DNA of 64,000 nucleotides. Origin: Bordetella sp. FB-8 (GTDB taxonomy: Bacteria > Pseudomonadota > Gammaproteobacteria > Burkholderiales > Burkholderiaceae_B). The DNA lies in assembly GCF_000382185.1 (NCBI RefSeq), contig NZ_KB907784.1, positions 3,432,633 to 3,496,632 on the forward strand, in the 5' to 3' direction. Both the position numbers and the translations under genes were made by a program. This document shows, in pieces, positions 8,434-15,995 of the stretch. How positions within the stretch are numbered: the stretch's first letter is position 1; the number at the start of each line of letters is the position of its first letter. Below the pieces are notes generated by a model, which saw nothing but the letters and a program-made list of their open reading frames with translations, did not search any database and was not told where the DNA came from.

Positions 8434-9339
8434 CTATACCAAGGCGCCCGCCGCCTTGCGCACCTGATCCCGCAGGCCGACAAAACTCTCATCCAGCGAC
8501 CTGCCGCTGGTGTTCCAGGTGAGGTCGGCCTTGGCATAGAAAGCCTCGCGGCCGGATAGAATGCGCTTGAGGTCGGCCATCGCTTCGTTATTGCCCGACA
8601 TGGGCCGGAAGTCGCCCTGCGCCATGACCCGACCCATGTGGTCTTCGGGCGTGGCGCGCAGCCAAATGGTGTAGCAGCGCTCGAGCAGCAGGTTATAGGC
8701 GGCCGGCTCGGACACAAGACCACCCGGCGTGGCCAGCACCATTTCGGGGTAGATCTGCATCGCCTCTTCGAGCGCACGGCGCTCGTAACGACGATAGGCG
8801 CTGGGGCCATAGAGATTGTGGATCTCGAGAAGTCCGCACCCGGCCACGCGCTCGATCTCGCGGTTCAGCTCGACGAAGGGATAGTCCAGATCGTCGGCCA
8901 GCATCTGGCCCAGCGTGGATTTCCCCGCGCCGCGCAGGCCGATGAGCGCGATGCGGCGCATGCGCCCCGCGCGCTCGACGCCAACGCCGAACAACTGCGT
9001 CAGCGCCTCGCGCGCGCGCTGCAACTGATCTTCGCCGCGGCCATCGAGCAGATCGCGGATCAACAGCCACTCAGGCGAACCGGTTGTGACATCCCCCACC
9101 AACTCGGCCAGGGCGCAGCCGAAAGCCCGGGCGATCTGCAGCAGCACCAGGATCGAGGCATTGCCCACCCCCTGCTCGAGGTTGGCCAAGTGCCGCTCAG
9201 ACACGCCGGTGGCCTGCGCCAGGCCCTTGCGCGTCATGCCGCGGATGGCTCGCAGGCGCCGCACACGCTCGCCCAGAGCTGCCAGAAAAACCGTTTCGCG
9301 CGGCGGCGGGGCAGAAACCCGGTCTAGCGCTTCGCTCAT
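8434..9339 (-). CDS. boxR: BoxR/BzdR-like repressor (XRE HTH fused to shikimate-kinase-like domain)
   Basis: The 301-residue protein has an XRE helix-turn-helix at about residues 22-80 (ALGERVRRLRAIRGMTRKGL, GVSERHLANLEQG). A shikimate-kinase-like domain with a P-loop GLRGAGKS (134-141) follows. This two-domain layout defines the BzdR/BoxR family, in which the kinase-like part senses benzoyl-CoA and the HTH represses benzoate catabolism genes. The gene lies upstream of boxCBA in the same direction and is divergent from the DUF4863/ligase pair. A TGCA-type element overlaps a minus-strand TATAAT (9385-9390), which suggests autorepression. The distance from AGGAG to the ATG is rather long (11 bases). 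Confidence 0.92.
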   Translation of the reverse strand: MSEALDRVSAPPPRETVFLAALGERVRRLRAIRGMTRKGLAQATGVSERHLANLEQGVGNASILVLLQIARAFGCALAELVGDVTTGSPEWLLIRDLLDGRGEDQLQRAREALTQLFGVGVERAGRMRRIALIGLRGAGKSTLGQMLADDLDYPFVELNREIERVAGCGLLEIHNLYGPSAYRRYERRALEEAMQIYPEMVLATPGGLVSEPAAYNLLLERCYTIWLRATPEDHMGRVMAQGDFRPMSGNNEAMADLKRILSGREAFYAKADLTWNTSGRSLDESFVGLRDQVRKAAGALV

Positions 9340-9381
9340 GGTCGTGCCCGCTCCTGAGGTAGGAAGGATTTTTTCACATCA

Positions 9382-9423
9382 TGCATTATATTGCTTGACC
9401 CGTCCATAAAAGCGCATTATTTT
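9382..9423 (+). promoter_or_regulatory. Divergent control region: TGCA-N6-TGCT element and plus-strand promoter
   Basis: TGCA-N6-TGCT (9382-9395) differs by one base from the element upstream of boxC and overlaps a perfect minus-strand TATAAT (complement of 9385-9390) that would serve the regulator gene. On the plus strand TTGACC (9395-9400), 17 bases, then TATTTT (9418-9423) make a reasonable sigma-70 promoter for the DUF4863/ligase pair. One bound repressor could cover both promoters. This is read from sequence only. Confidence 0.5.
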
Positions 9424-9501
9424 TCCATCCACACAATAGATAAAGGCCGGCAAGCGGGCGTAGCGCGCATGCGAAACGGGCCAGAGTGTAAGGGAGACAT
9501 T

Positions 9502-9972
9502 ATGAGTACGCCTGAGCAATTTCGCGGGCTGATGCGCGAAGTCACCGACAGCATCGCCGGCCATGCCCTGAACTTGGCACTGCAGGACCGGCTCAACCGC
9601 GAATTCGGTCCGACCAGTGCGGTCTACCGCGGCATTTTCGAAGCCTGCAAAAGCGCCGTTGCGGCCGGTTGGATGTGCAAGCACGAGGCCGCCGGCATCC
9701 GCTACGGCCGCGTCATCAAGCCGGCCGAGGATCTGGCCGGCTACTCGGTCGACGTGGTGGACATGGACAACCTGGCCGGCCCATACCATGCGCACCCGAA
9801 CGGGGAAATCGACTTGATCATGCCGCTGGCCGGCCCGGCCCGATTCGACGGCCACGACGCCGGCTGGCTGGTCTACGGCCCGGACTCGGCGCACAGCCCC
9901 ACGGTAAACGGGGGCCGCGCCCTCGTGCTGTATCTGCTGCCGCAAGGCGCCATCGAATTCACCCGTGATTGA
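9502..9972 (+). CDS. DUF4863 family protein associated with the box pathway
   Basis: The 156-residue protein has no signal peptide or membrane segment. It belongs, by its wording (GPYHAHPNGEIDLIMPL, GWLVYGPDSAHSPTV), to a cupin-like family labelled DUF4863. One described group in this family is the 4-hydroxylaminobenzoate lyase PnbB; that recollection should be treated with caution. Histidines and the Glu in YHAHPNGEID look like a cupin metal site. GGGAG lies seven bases before the ATG at 9502. It is 22 bases upstream of the benzoate-CoA ligase start, so the two are very likely co-transcribed. Its role in benzoate degradation is unknown. Confidence 0.7.
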   Translation: MSTPEQFRGLMREVTDSIAGHALNLALQDRLNREFGPTSAVYRGIFEACKSAVAAGWMCKHEAAGIRYGRVIKPAEDLAGYSVDVVDMDNLAGPYHAHPNGEIDLIMPLAGPARFDGHDAGWLVYGPDSAHSPTVNGGRALVLYLLPQGAIEFTRD

Positions 9973-9994
9973 ATCAACCCGGATAAGACTCCTC

Positions 9995-11566
9995 ATGACC
10001 ACTTGCCCTGCCGAACTCAATTTCGCCAGCCATCTGACCGAACTCAATGCCACGCGCGCCGGAAAGACGGCCTATATCGACGACAGCCGGCGCTTGAGCT
10101 ATGGCGAATTGGCCGAGCGCGTGGCGCGCTTTGCCGGGCTACTGCAAGGCCTGGGCCTGCGCCGTGAAGAACGCGTCCTGCTGCTGCAGCACGACACGGT
10201 GGACTGGCCCGTGGCCTTTCTGGGCGCGCTGCATGCGGGCGTGGTACCGGTGGCGGTCAATACCCTGCTGTCGGTCGACGACTACGCCTATATGCTGCAG
10301 CACAGCCGCGCGCGTGCCGCATTCGTCTCGGGCAGCCTGCTGCCGATGCTGCAGGCTGCGCTGGCGCATGGGGGGCACGATGTCGCCCACGTCGTGGTGT
10401 CGCAACCCGTGCAAGCACTGCCGACCGGCGCGGCCGAACTCGAAGCCCTGCTTGCGGCCGCGCCCTGCGTGGCCGCGGCGCGCACGCAGGCAGACGAAAT
10501 TGCCTTCTGGCTCTACTCCTCCGGCTCCACCGGCAAACCCAAGGGTGTAGTGCATACCCACGGTAACCTTTGGTATACGGCCGAGCTGTATGGCAAACCC
10601 GTCCTGGGAATACACGAAGACGACATCGCTTTTTCGGCAGCCAAGCTGTTCTTCGCCTATGGCCTGGGCAACGGATTGACCTTCCCGCTGTCGGTGGGCG
10701 CCACCGTGGTGCTGATGGGCGAACGCCCCACGCCTCAGGCCGTGTTCAAGCGCCTGACCGAACACCGCCCCACCGTGTTCTACGGCGTGCCCACACTTTA
10801 CGCCAGCATGCTGGCTTCGCCCGACCTACCGCCGCGCGAACACGTGGCGATGCGCGTGTGCACCTCGGCCGGCGAAGCGCTACCGCGCGACATCGGCGAG
10901 CGCTACACGCGCCACTTCGGCTGCGATATCCTCGACGGCATCGGCTCGACAGAGATGCTGCACATCTTCATCTCCAACCGCGCAGGCGCGCTGCGCTACG
11001 GCACCACCGGCCAGCCCGTGCCGGGCTACGAGGTTCAACTGCGCGACGAACAGGGTCAACCGGTGCCGCCGGGCACCATCGGCGATCTGTACATCAAGGG
11101 CCCCAGCACCGCCTTGATGTACTGGAACAACCGCGAGAAGACCCGCCAGTGCTTCCTGGGCGATTGGCTAAAGAGCGGCGACAAATATCAGTGCGACGCC
11201 GAGGGCTATTACACCTACGCCGGCCGCAGCGACGACATGATCAAGGTCAGCGGCCAGTACGTGTCGCCGGTGGAGGTGGAGAACGTGTTGATCCAGCACG
11301 AGGCCGTGCTCGAGGCCGCGGTAATCGGCGTGGCCGACCAGGACGGCCTGGTCAAGACCAAGGCCTTCGTGGTGCTGCGCGACGGCAACGAGGCCGGGTC
11401 CGCCACCTGCGCGTCGCTGCAGGCCTACGTCAAGACCCGGCTCGCGCCGTTCAAATACCCCCGGGAAATCGACTTTATCGAGGAACTTCCCAAGACCGCG
11501 ACAGGGAAAATACAGCGTTTCCGGCTGAGGCAAAGGGAAGGCGCCGCCGAGCCCGCGAAGGTTTGA
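9995..11566 (+). CDS. bclA: Benzoate-CoA ligase
   Basis: The enzyme activates benzoate with ATP and CoA to benzoyl-CoA, the substrate of BoxAB. The 523-residue protein has the adenylate-forming family motifs: the P-loop-like YSSGSTGKPKGVVHTH (about residues 172-187), the hinge and core YAGRSDDMIKVSGQYVSPVEVE, and the catalytic lysine region LPKTATGKIQRFRLR near the C terminus. The benzoate-CoA ligase family (BadA/BclA) is the closest match in wording and context. The ATG at 9995 is preferred to the GTG at 9965, which would overlap the upstream gene's end and lacks a ribosome site. Confidence 0.92.
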   Translation: MTTCPAELNFASHLTELNATRAGKTAYIDDSRRLSYGELAERVARFAGLLQGLGLRREERVLLLQHDTVDWPVAFLGALHAGVVPVAVNTLLSVDDYAYMLQHSRARAAFVSGSLLPMLQAALAHGGHDVAHVVVSQPVQALPTGAAELEALLAAAPCVAAARTQADEIAFWLYSSGSTGKPKGVVHTHGNLWYTAELYGKPVLGIHEDDIAFSAAKLFFAYGLGNGLTFPLSVGATVVLMGERPTPQAVFKRLTEHRPTVFYGVPTLYASMLASPDLPPREHVAMRVCTSAGEALPRDIGERYTRHFGCDILDGIGSTEMLHIFISNRAGALRYGTTGQPVPGYEVQLRDEQGQPVPPGTIGDLYIKGPSTALMYWNNREKTRQCFLGDWLKSGDKYQCDAEGYYTYAGRSDDMIKVSGQYVSPVEVENVLIQHEAVLEAAVIGVADQDGLVKTKAFVVLRDGNEAGSATCASLQAYVKTRLAPFKYPREIDFIEELPKTATGKIQRFRLRQREGAAEPAKV

Positions 11567-11660
11567 CAAAATTTTTCTTGCAAAACCCTGATCTTTCACC
11601 CCCTTTATCTCCGATTGCCTTGGCGCGGCGCTGGCTAGAATTCCACTAGGATATCCCTAA

Positions 11661-11701
11661 CTCGGCTGCGAGCCGAGGCGGCCCGATCCCCCATCGGGCC
11701 G
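11661..11701 (+). repeat. Two tandem hairpins in the leader of the MotA-like gene
   Basis: CTCGGCT and AGCCGAG (11661-11677, loop GCG) are followed at once by CGGCCCGAT and ATCGGGCCG (11679-11701, loop CCCCC). Both stems are perfect. They lie 27 bases upstream of the MotA-like start. No T run follows the second stem, so they could end the ligase transcript weakly or shape the 5' leader of the next operon. Confidence 0.45.
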
Positions 11702-11727
11702 ATTTCCATGGGGCATGCAGCGCACAC

Positions 11728-12573
11728 ATGAATCTTTCCACTCTCATCGGCTTGGTCCTCGGTCTGATCACCCTCATCCTGGTGCTGGTGTTCTCGGCCA
11801 TCAACAGCTGGGCCTATCTGAACCTGCCGGGCCTGATCATCGTGATCGGCGGCACCCTGGCCGCCCTGTTCATCAGCTACCCCATGCGCGAAGTGCTGCG
11901 CATCCCCCACCTGCTGCGCGCCATATTCCGCAGCGACAGGCTCCCTATCCAGCGCGACATCGACGAACTGAGCAACCTGGCCCAGATGTGGATGAACGAG
12001 GATGTGCACAAAGCCGAGGAAGCGCTCAAAAAGGTGACCAATCCCTTCCTGCGCACCGGCGTGCAGCTCATCATCAACCACACACCCGAAGATCAGATCA
12101 TCGAGCTGCTGCAATGGCGCATCGCCCGGCTGCGCGCCCGTGAACACGCAGAATCCCAGATGTTCCGCACCATGGCCAGCTTCGCGCCGGCCTTCGGCAT
12201 GCTGGGCACCCTGATAGGCCTGGTCAGTCTGATGACCGTGCTGGGCACCGGCGGCATGGACCTGATCGGCCATCACCTGAGCATCGCGCTCATGGCCACG
12301 TTTTACGGACTGCTACTGTCTAATCTGATCTGCAAGCCCATTGCCGTCAAGCTCGAGCGCCGCACCGAGCAGCGTGTCGTGCTGATGAATATGATCATGC
12401 AAGGCGTCTCGATGATGTGCGAGAGGCGCGGCCCGGCTCTGGTGCGCGAGACCCTGAACTCCTTCATGCTGCATGTCGACGACGAAATCGACGACGGCGG
12501 CCCCGCGGCGCCCGTCGTAAGGCGCGCGCGCCGCCAGCGCGTCCCGTCCGTGAAGGTGACGGGCCGGTCATGA
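11728..12573 (+). CDS. MotA/PomA-family stator protein
   Basis: The 281-residue protein has four predicted membrane segments (about 5-24, 31-51, 150-172, 183-203) and a cytoplasmic loop between the second and third. FAPAFGMLGTLIGLVSLM holds the proline of the MotA ion channel (residue 154). MotA-type proteins form the ring around MotB and convert ion flow into torque. No flagellar or chemotaxis gene is adjacent, so this may be a second stator pair or a power unit for another machine. The next gene overlaps by four bases (ATGA). No clear ribosome site precedes the ATG; hairpins lie just upstream. Confidence 0.85.
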   Translation: MNLSTLIGLVLGLITLILVLVFSAINSWAYLNLPGLIIVIGGTLAALFISYPMREVLRIPHLLRAIFRSDRLPIQRDIDELSNLAQMWMNEDVHKAEEALKKVTNPFLRTGVQLIINHTPEDQIIELLQWRIARLRAREHAESQMFRTMASFAPAFGMLGTLIGLVSLMTVLGTGGMDLIGHHLSIALMATFYGLLLSNLICKPIAVKLERRTEQRVVLMNMIMQGVSMMCERRGPALVRETLNSFMLHVDDEIDDGGPAAPVVRRARRQRVPSVKVTGRS

Positions 12574-13634
12574 GCGATGGCCCTGCGACCATCATCCAGC
12601 AGCGCCGCCGCCCCTCGCTGGCGGACCTGGTAGATCAGCGCAAGCGCGAAGCCACGCGTCAGCGCAGTTTCTCTCCCGCCCGCCAGAGCCTATTGGATAG
12701 CGACCGTTTCGCGCGCTGGCATGTGCCCGATCTCGTCGATCACGAATCGGACAACTGGCTGCTGACCTATCTGGACATGCTCACTTTGCTGCTGGCCATG
12801 CTGGTGGTGATGCTGGGCATTTCCCGACTGCCGCAAACGCACAAGCCGGTCGATAAGCCCGCAGTCCTGGTCGGTTCGGTCGACAGCCATGGATTGCCGG
12901 CCTACGCAGGTCCGATCAAATTCGACGAAACACCGCTGGTTCCGGCCAGTTGGTCCAAGGTACCCCTGCCCGGGGAACTGCCACCCGCCAACCCGGCCGA
13001 CGTCGGTCCGCTGCCGCGCTCCGAACAGCCGGCCATGCCGTCCGCCGCGCCCATGAAGGCGCCCTCCATCAAGGACCTGGGCCTGGAGAATCTGGGCAAG
13101 GACGTGCAGGTGTTGATCAACAGCCAATCGATCAGTTTTCGCATCAGCAACGAGTTGCTCTTTCCTTCGGGCCAGGACACGCTCAACCCAGAAGGCCTGG
13201 CCGTGCTCAGGAAGCTGGCCGTGGTCATCAACCGCACCCAATATCCCGTGTCGGTGGAGGGCCACAGCGACAATCAGCCCATCAAAACCCGGCAATTCCC
13301 CTCGAACTGGGAACTTTCGACCAGCCGCGCCACCAGCGTGCTGCGAGCGCTGGTACGCGATGGCGTGAACGAAAAGCGCTTGCGCGCCGTGGGCTACGCC
13401 GACACCCGGCCAATCGAGTCAAATTCCACGCCCGAAGGCCGCGCGGCCAACCGGCGCGTGGAATTGATACTGCAGATCCAGCCGCATCACCCCGACGAAC
13501 CCGTGGCCGCCCGACCCGAGGCATCGCCGCCGGCTGCCCGGCCGGCCATAGCCGCCGAGCCGACGGTGCCCGAGCCACCTGCCAGGATTCTGATTACCGG
13601 CGCCAGGCCGGTGGCTGCGCCGACGCAACGCTGA
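12570..13634 (+). CDS. MotB/OmpA-family stator partner
   Basis: The 354-residue protein has one membrane segment (about 63-85) containing TYLDMLTLLLAMLVVML, whose Asp69 aligns with the ion-binding aspartate of MotB. The N-terminal cytoplasmic part is unusually long and basic (about 60 residues). A proline-rich linker (about 90-170) leads to a C-terminal OmpA-like peptidoglycan-binding domain (VEGHSDNQPI, NWELSTSRATSVLRALV, GYADTRPI, NRRVELIL). It overlaps the MotA-like gene by four bases, so the two are translationally coupled and surely partners. Its tail after the OmpA domain is low complexity (Pro/Ala). Confidence 0.85.
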   Translation: MSDGPATIIQQRRRPSLADLVDQRKREATRQRSFSPARQSLLDSDRFARWHVPDLVDHESDNWLLTYLDMLTLLLAMLVVMLGISRLPQTHKPVDKPAVLVGSVDSHGLPAYAGPIKFDETPLVPASWSKVPLPGELPPANPADVGPLPRSEQPAMPSAAPMKAPSIKDLGLENLGKDVQVLINSQSISFRISNELLFPSGQDTLNPEGLAVLRKLAVVINRTQYPVSVEGHSDNQPIKTRQFPSNWELSTSRATSVLRALVRDGVNEKRLRAVGYADTRPIESNSTPEGRAANRRVELILQIQPHHPDEPVAARPEASPPAARPAIAAEPTVPEPPARILITGARPVAAPTQR

Positions 13635-13640
13635 ACCACC

Positions 13641-13965
13641 ATGCCGCTACTCAATCTCGTGCTGCTCTAGGCCATGACCGCCGTGGCAGAAATCAGCGGC
13701 TGCTATCTGGCATGGCTGGTGCTGACCCAACACCGCAGCTACGGTTTGCTGCTGCCTTCGGCCGTATCGCTGGCGCTGTTCGCATGGCTGCTGACCCTGC
13801 ACCCAGCCGCCGCAGGACGCGTCTACGCGGCCTATGGCGGCATGTACATCGCTGTGGCTCTGGCTGCGCCTGGTCGACGGCGTGGCGCTGACCCGCTGGG
13901 ACTGGACCGGCGCGTTCCTGGCTCTGGCCGGCATGGCAGTGATCGGCCTGCAACCCGCGGCCTAG
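13641..13965 (+). pseudogene. Decayed YnfA-like (UPF0060) small membrane protein
   Basis: The frame from ATG 13641 reads MPLLNLVLL, then an amber TAG (13668-13670), then [18 protein letters not shown] and on through [20 protein letters not shown], the core of the UPF0060/YnfA family. At about 13854 the frame changes by one base; the next frame gives [19 protein letters not shown] and ends in TAG at 13963-13965, which is the normal family C terminus. Both lesions would prevent a full product, although an ATG at 13674 could give a short form. YnfA-type proteins are small four-helix inner membrane proteins related to SMR exporters. An IS element adjoins the stop codon. Confidence 0.8.
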
Positions 13966-14790
13966 GGGCTGTCATCAATTGATGGCTTGAGATTTTAGGC
14001 CAGGCGTTCCAAACTTCGGCCGTATGTCGAGACGATATGCATTGCGAGATGATCAGTGGGAGCGGATTGAAGGTTTGCTGCCTGGGCGAGCGGGCCATGC
14101 TGGCGTGACCGCGCGAGACAATCGCCTATTCGTAGAGGCGGTGCTGTATCGCTATCGCGCAGGTATACCCTGGCGGGATTTGCCGGAGCGCTTCGGGGAT
14201 TTCCGCGTCGTGCATCTGAGGCACATGCGTTGGAGCCGTAGCGGCGTGTGGCGGCGCGTGTTTGAGGCGCTGGCACAGGATGCGGACAACGAGTACGCGA
14301 TGATAGATGCCACGATTGTGCGAGCCCACCAGCATGGCACAGGCGGAAAAGGGGGGCTCAGGCGCAAGCCATCGGACGCAGCCGAGGGGGGCTGAGCACA
14401 AAGATTCATGCCACGGTCGATGCGCTGGGCAACCCAACGCGTTTTCACCTGACGCCGGGGCAGGCCTCGGATTTGGAAGGGGCCGATGCCCTGTTGCCGC
14501 ATACGCAAGGGGAAACAGTGATGGCCGACAAAGCCTATGACGCGCAGCAGCGCGTGATCGAACCCCTGTTACGCGCTGGAAAGTCCGTCGTCATCCCCTC
14601 TCTACGCACACGCAAGCACCAGCGAGACTATGACCGGCACTTGTACAAGGCGCGTCACCTGATCGAGAACTTCTTCGCCCGCCTCAAGCAGTACCGCGCC
14701 ATCGCCACGCGCTACGATAAAACCCGCACCGCGTTCCTTGGCGCCATTCATCTCGCCGCTGCCGTCATTTGGCTCAATTGATGACAGACC
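13966..14790 (+). mobile_element. IS5-family (IS427 group) insertion sequence, about 825 bp
   Basis: Terminal inverted repeats match at 16 of 17 bases: GGGCTGTCATCAATTGA (13966-13982) and the complement of TCAATTGATGACAGACC (14774-14790). CTAG directly flanks both ends (13962-13965 and 14791-14794) and looks like a 4-base target duplication; because CTAG is palindromic a 2-base TA duplication fits equally well. The single transposase is split into two frames. The element appears complete and may be active. It entered exactly at the stop codon of the decayed YnfA-like gene. Confidence 0.88.
14024..14781 (+). CDS. IS427-group DDE transposase made by frameshifting
   Basis: The first frame (14024-14395) begins MSRRYALRDDQWERIEGLLP and holds the first catalytic Asp in YAMIDATIVRAHQ. 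A second frame carries the family block QAIGRSRGGLSTKIHATVDA, the second Asp in VMADKAYDA and the Glu in HLIENFFARLKQYRAIATRYDK, ending at 14781. The switch falls at AAAAGGGGGG (14347-14356), a run suited to minus-one programmed slippage, as known for this group. The joined product would be about 252 residues. A true mutation cannot be excluded, but the complete DDE set and intact ends favour programmed frameshifting. Confidence 0.85.
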
Positions 14791-14822
14791 CTAGCCTACA
14801 ACTCGGATACTGCCGCCGCGTC

Positions 14823-15872
14823 TCAATCCTCGTGCGGTGAGAACAGGTCCCAGGCGGCCATGAACAAAGCCGCCACCAGCGGGCCGATCACGAAGCCATT
14901 CAGGCCCACTAGCGCCATGCCGCCCAGAGTCGAAATCAGGATCACATAATCTGGAAGCTTGGTTTCCTTACCCACCAGCAGGGGCCGAAGAAAGTTGTCC
15001 ACCATGCCAATTATCAGCACGCAGAACAGCACCAATACGATGCCCTGCCACAAAGCGCCGGTAAGCAAGAAATAGACTGCAACCGGCACCCACACCAAGG
15101 CCGAGCCGACCGCTGGCAGCAGCGACAGGAAACCCATCACCACGCCCCACAGCAGCGCGCCCTGGATGCCCAGCGCCCAGAAGATGAAGCCACCCAGCAC
15201 GCCCTGCGCGGCCGCCACCGCCACATTGCCCTTGACGGTGGCGCGCACCACGGTGGTGAACTTCTGCATCAGCGGCTCCTTGTGCTCGTCGCTCAAAGGA
15301 ATCGCGCGCAGCATGCGACGGGACAACCCGGGCCCGTCGCGCAGCAGGAAAAACAGCAGGTACAGCATGATGCCCAGGTTGATCACGAACTGAAACGTGT
15401 CCTGGCCTATGCTGAAAGCCTTGGTCGCCAGAAAACGGCTAGCCTGCATGGCGCCCTGGCTCAGCTTGTTGCGCAGACTGTCCAAATTGTAGAGGTCGAA
15501 ATGGGCCAGGACATCGTGCAGCCAGCCCGGCAACGCTGCCTGGACCTGCTGGACATAGGCACCGAAATCCAGGCTGCCGCTGCGCAGGCTCTGATAGAGC
15601 AACGCGCCCTCGTTCACCAACGATCCGGCGATGAAGGCCAGCGGCAGGATCGCCACCAGCAGCACCAGCAACACGGTCAGCAGCGCCGCCAGATTGCGCC
15701 GGCCGCGCAAGCGCACTACCAGCCGGCGCTGGACCGGGCTAAAGAGGATCGCCAGTACCGTTCCCCAGAACACTGCGCCCCAGAACGGCCACAGCACCCA
15801 GCCAAAAGCCACCGACACCAGGGCCAGCAAAGCATGGAAATTCTTGTCGTGCATCAGGGTGGACCGGTTCAT
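14823..15872 (-). CDS. AI-2E family transporter (PerM/YdiK-like)
   Basis: The 349-residue protein has several hydrophobic segments (for instance near residues 12-45, 60-85, 150-175, 205-275 and 300-340) and belongs to the AI-2E transporter family (UPF0118). Members are inner membrane proteins proposed to export signalling molecules or act as antiporters. GAGGAAA lies just before the ATG at 15872. The gene ends 32 bases from the insertion sequence and appears intact. No partner gene is adjacent and the substrate is unknown. Confidence 0.85.
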   Translation of the reverse strand: MNRSTLMHDKNFHALLALVSVAFGWVLWPFWGAVFWGTVLAILFSPVQRRLVVRLRGRRNLAALLTVLLVLLVAILPLAFIAGSLVNEGALLYQSLRSGSLDFGAYVQQVQAALPGWLHDVLAHFDLYNLDSLRNKLSQGAMQASRFLATKAFSIGQDTFQFVINLGIMLYLLFFLLRDGPGLSRRMLRAIPLSDEHKEPLMQKFTTVVRATVKGNVAVAAAQGVLGGFIFWALGIQGALLWGVVMGFLSLLPAVGSALVWVPVAVYFLLTGALWQGIVLVLFCVLIIGMVDNFLRPLLVGKETKLPDYVILISTLGGMALVGLNGFVIGPLVAALFMAAWDLFSPHED

Positions 15873-15995
15873 GCGCCTTTCCTCAGAGAAGGTCGATCAT
15901 AGCCGCTACGCCCTTCCCGCGCCCTGCTTTACGCACTCGGACAGGCGCCTTGATGCTACATTGCTCGCAGCCCTCCAACTCCAACGCCCGCCGCC

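Noticed and set aside
13962..14794. Exact target duplication of the insertion sequence
   Set aside because: CTAG (4 bases) and TA (2 bases) are both possible because the flank is palindromic; I give CTAG as the working boundary without claiming it is proven.
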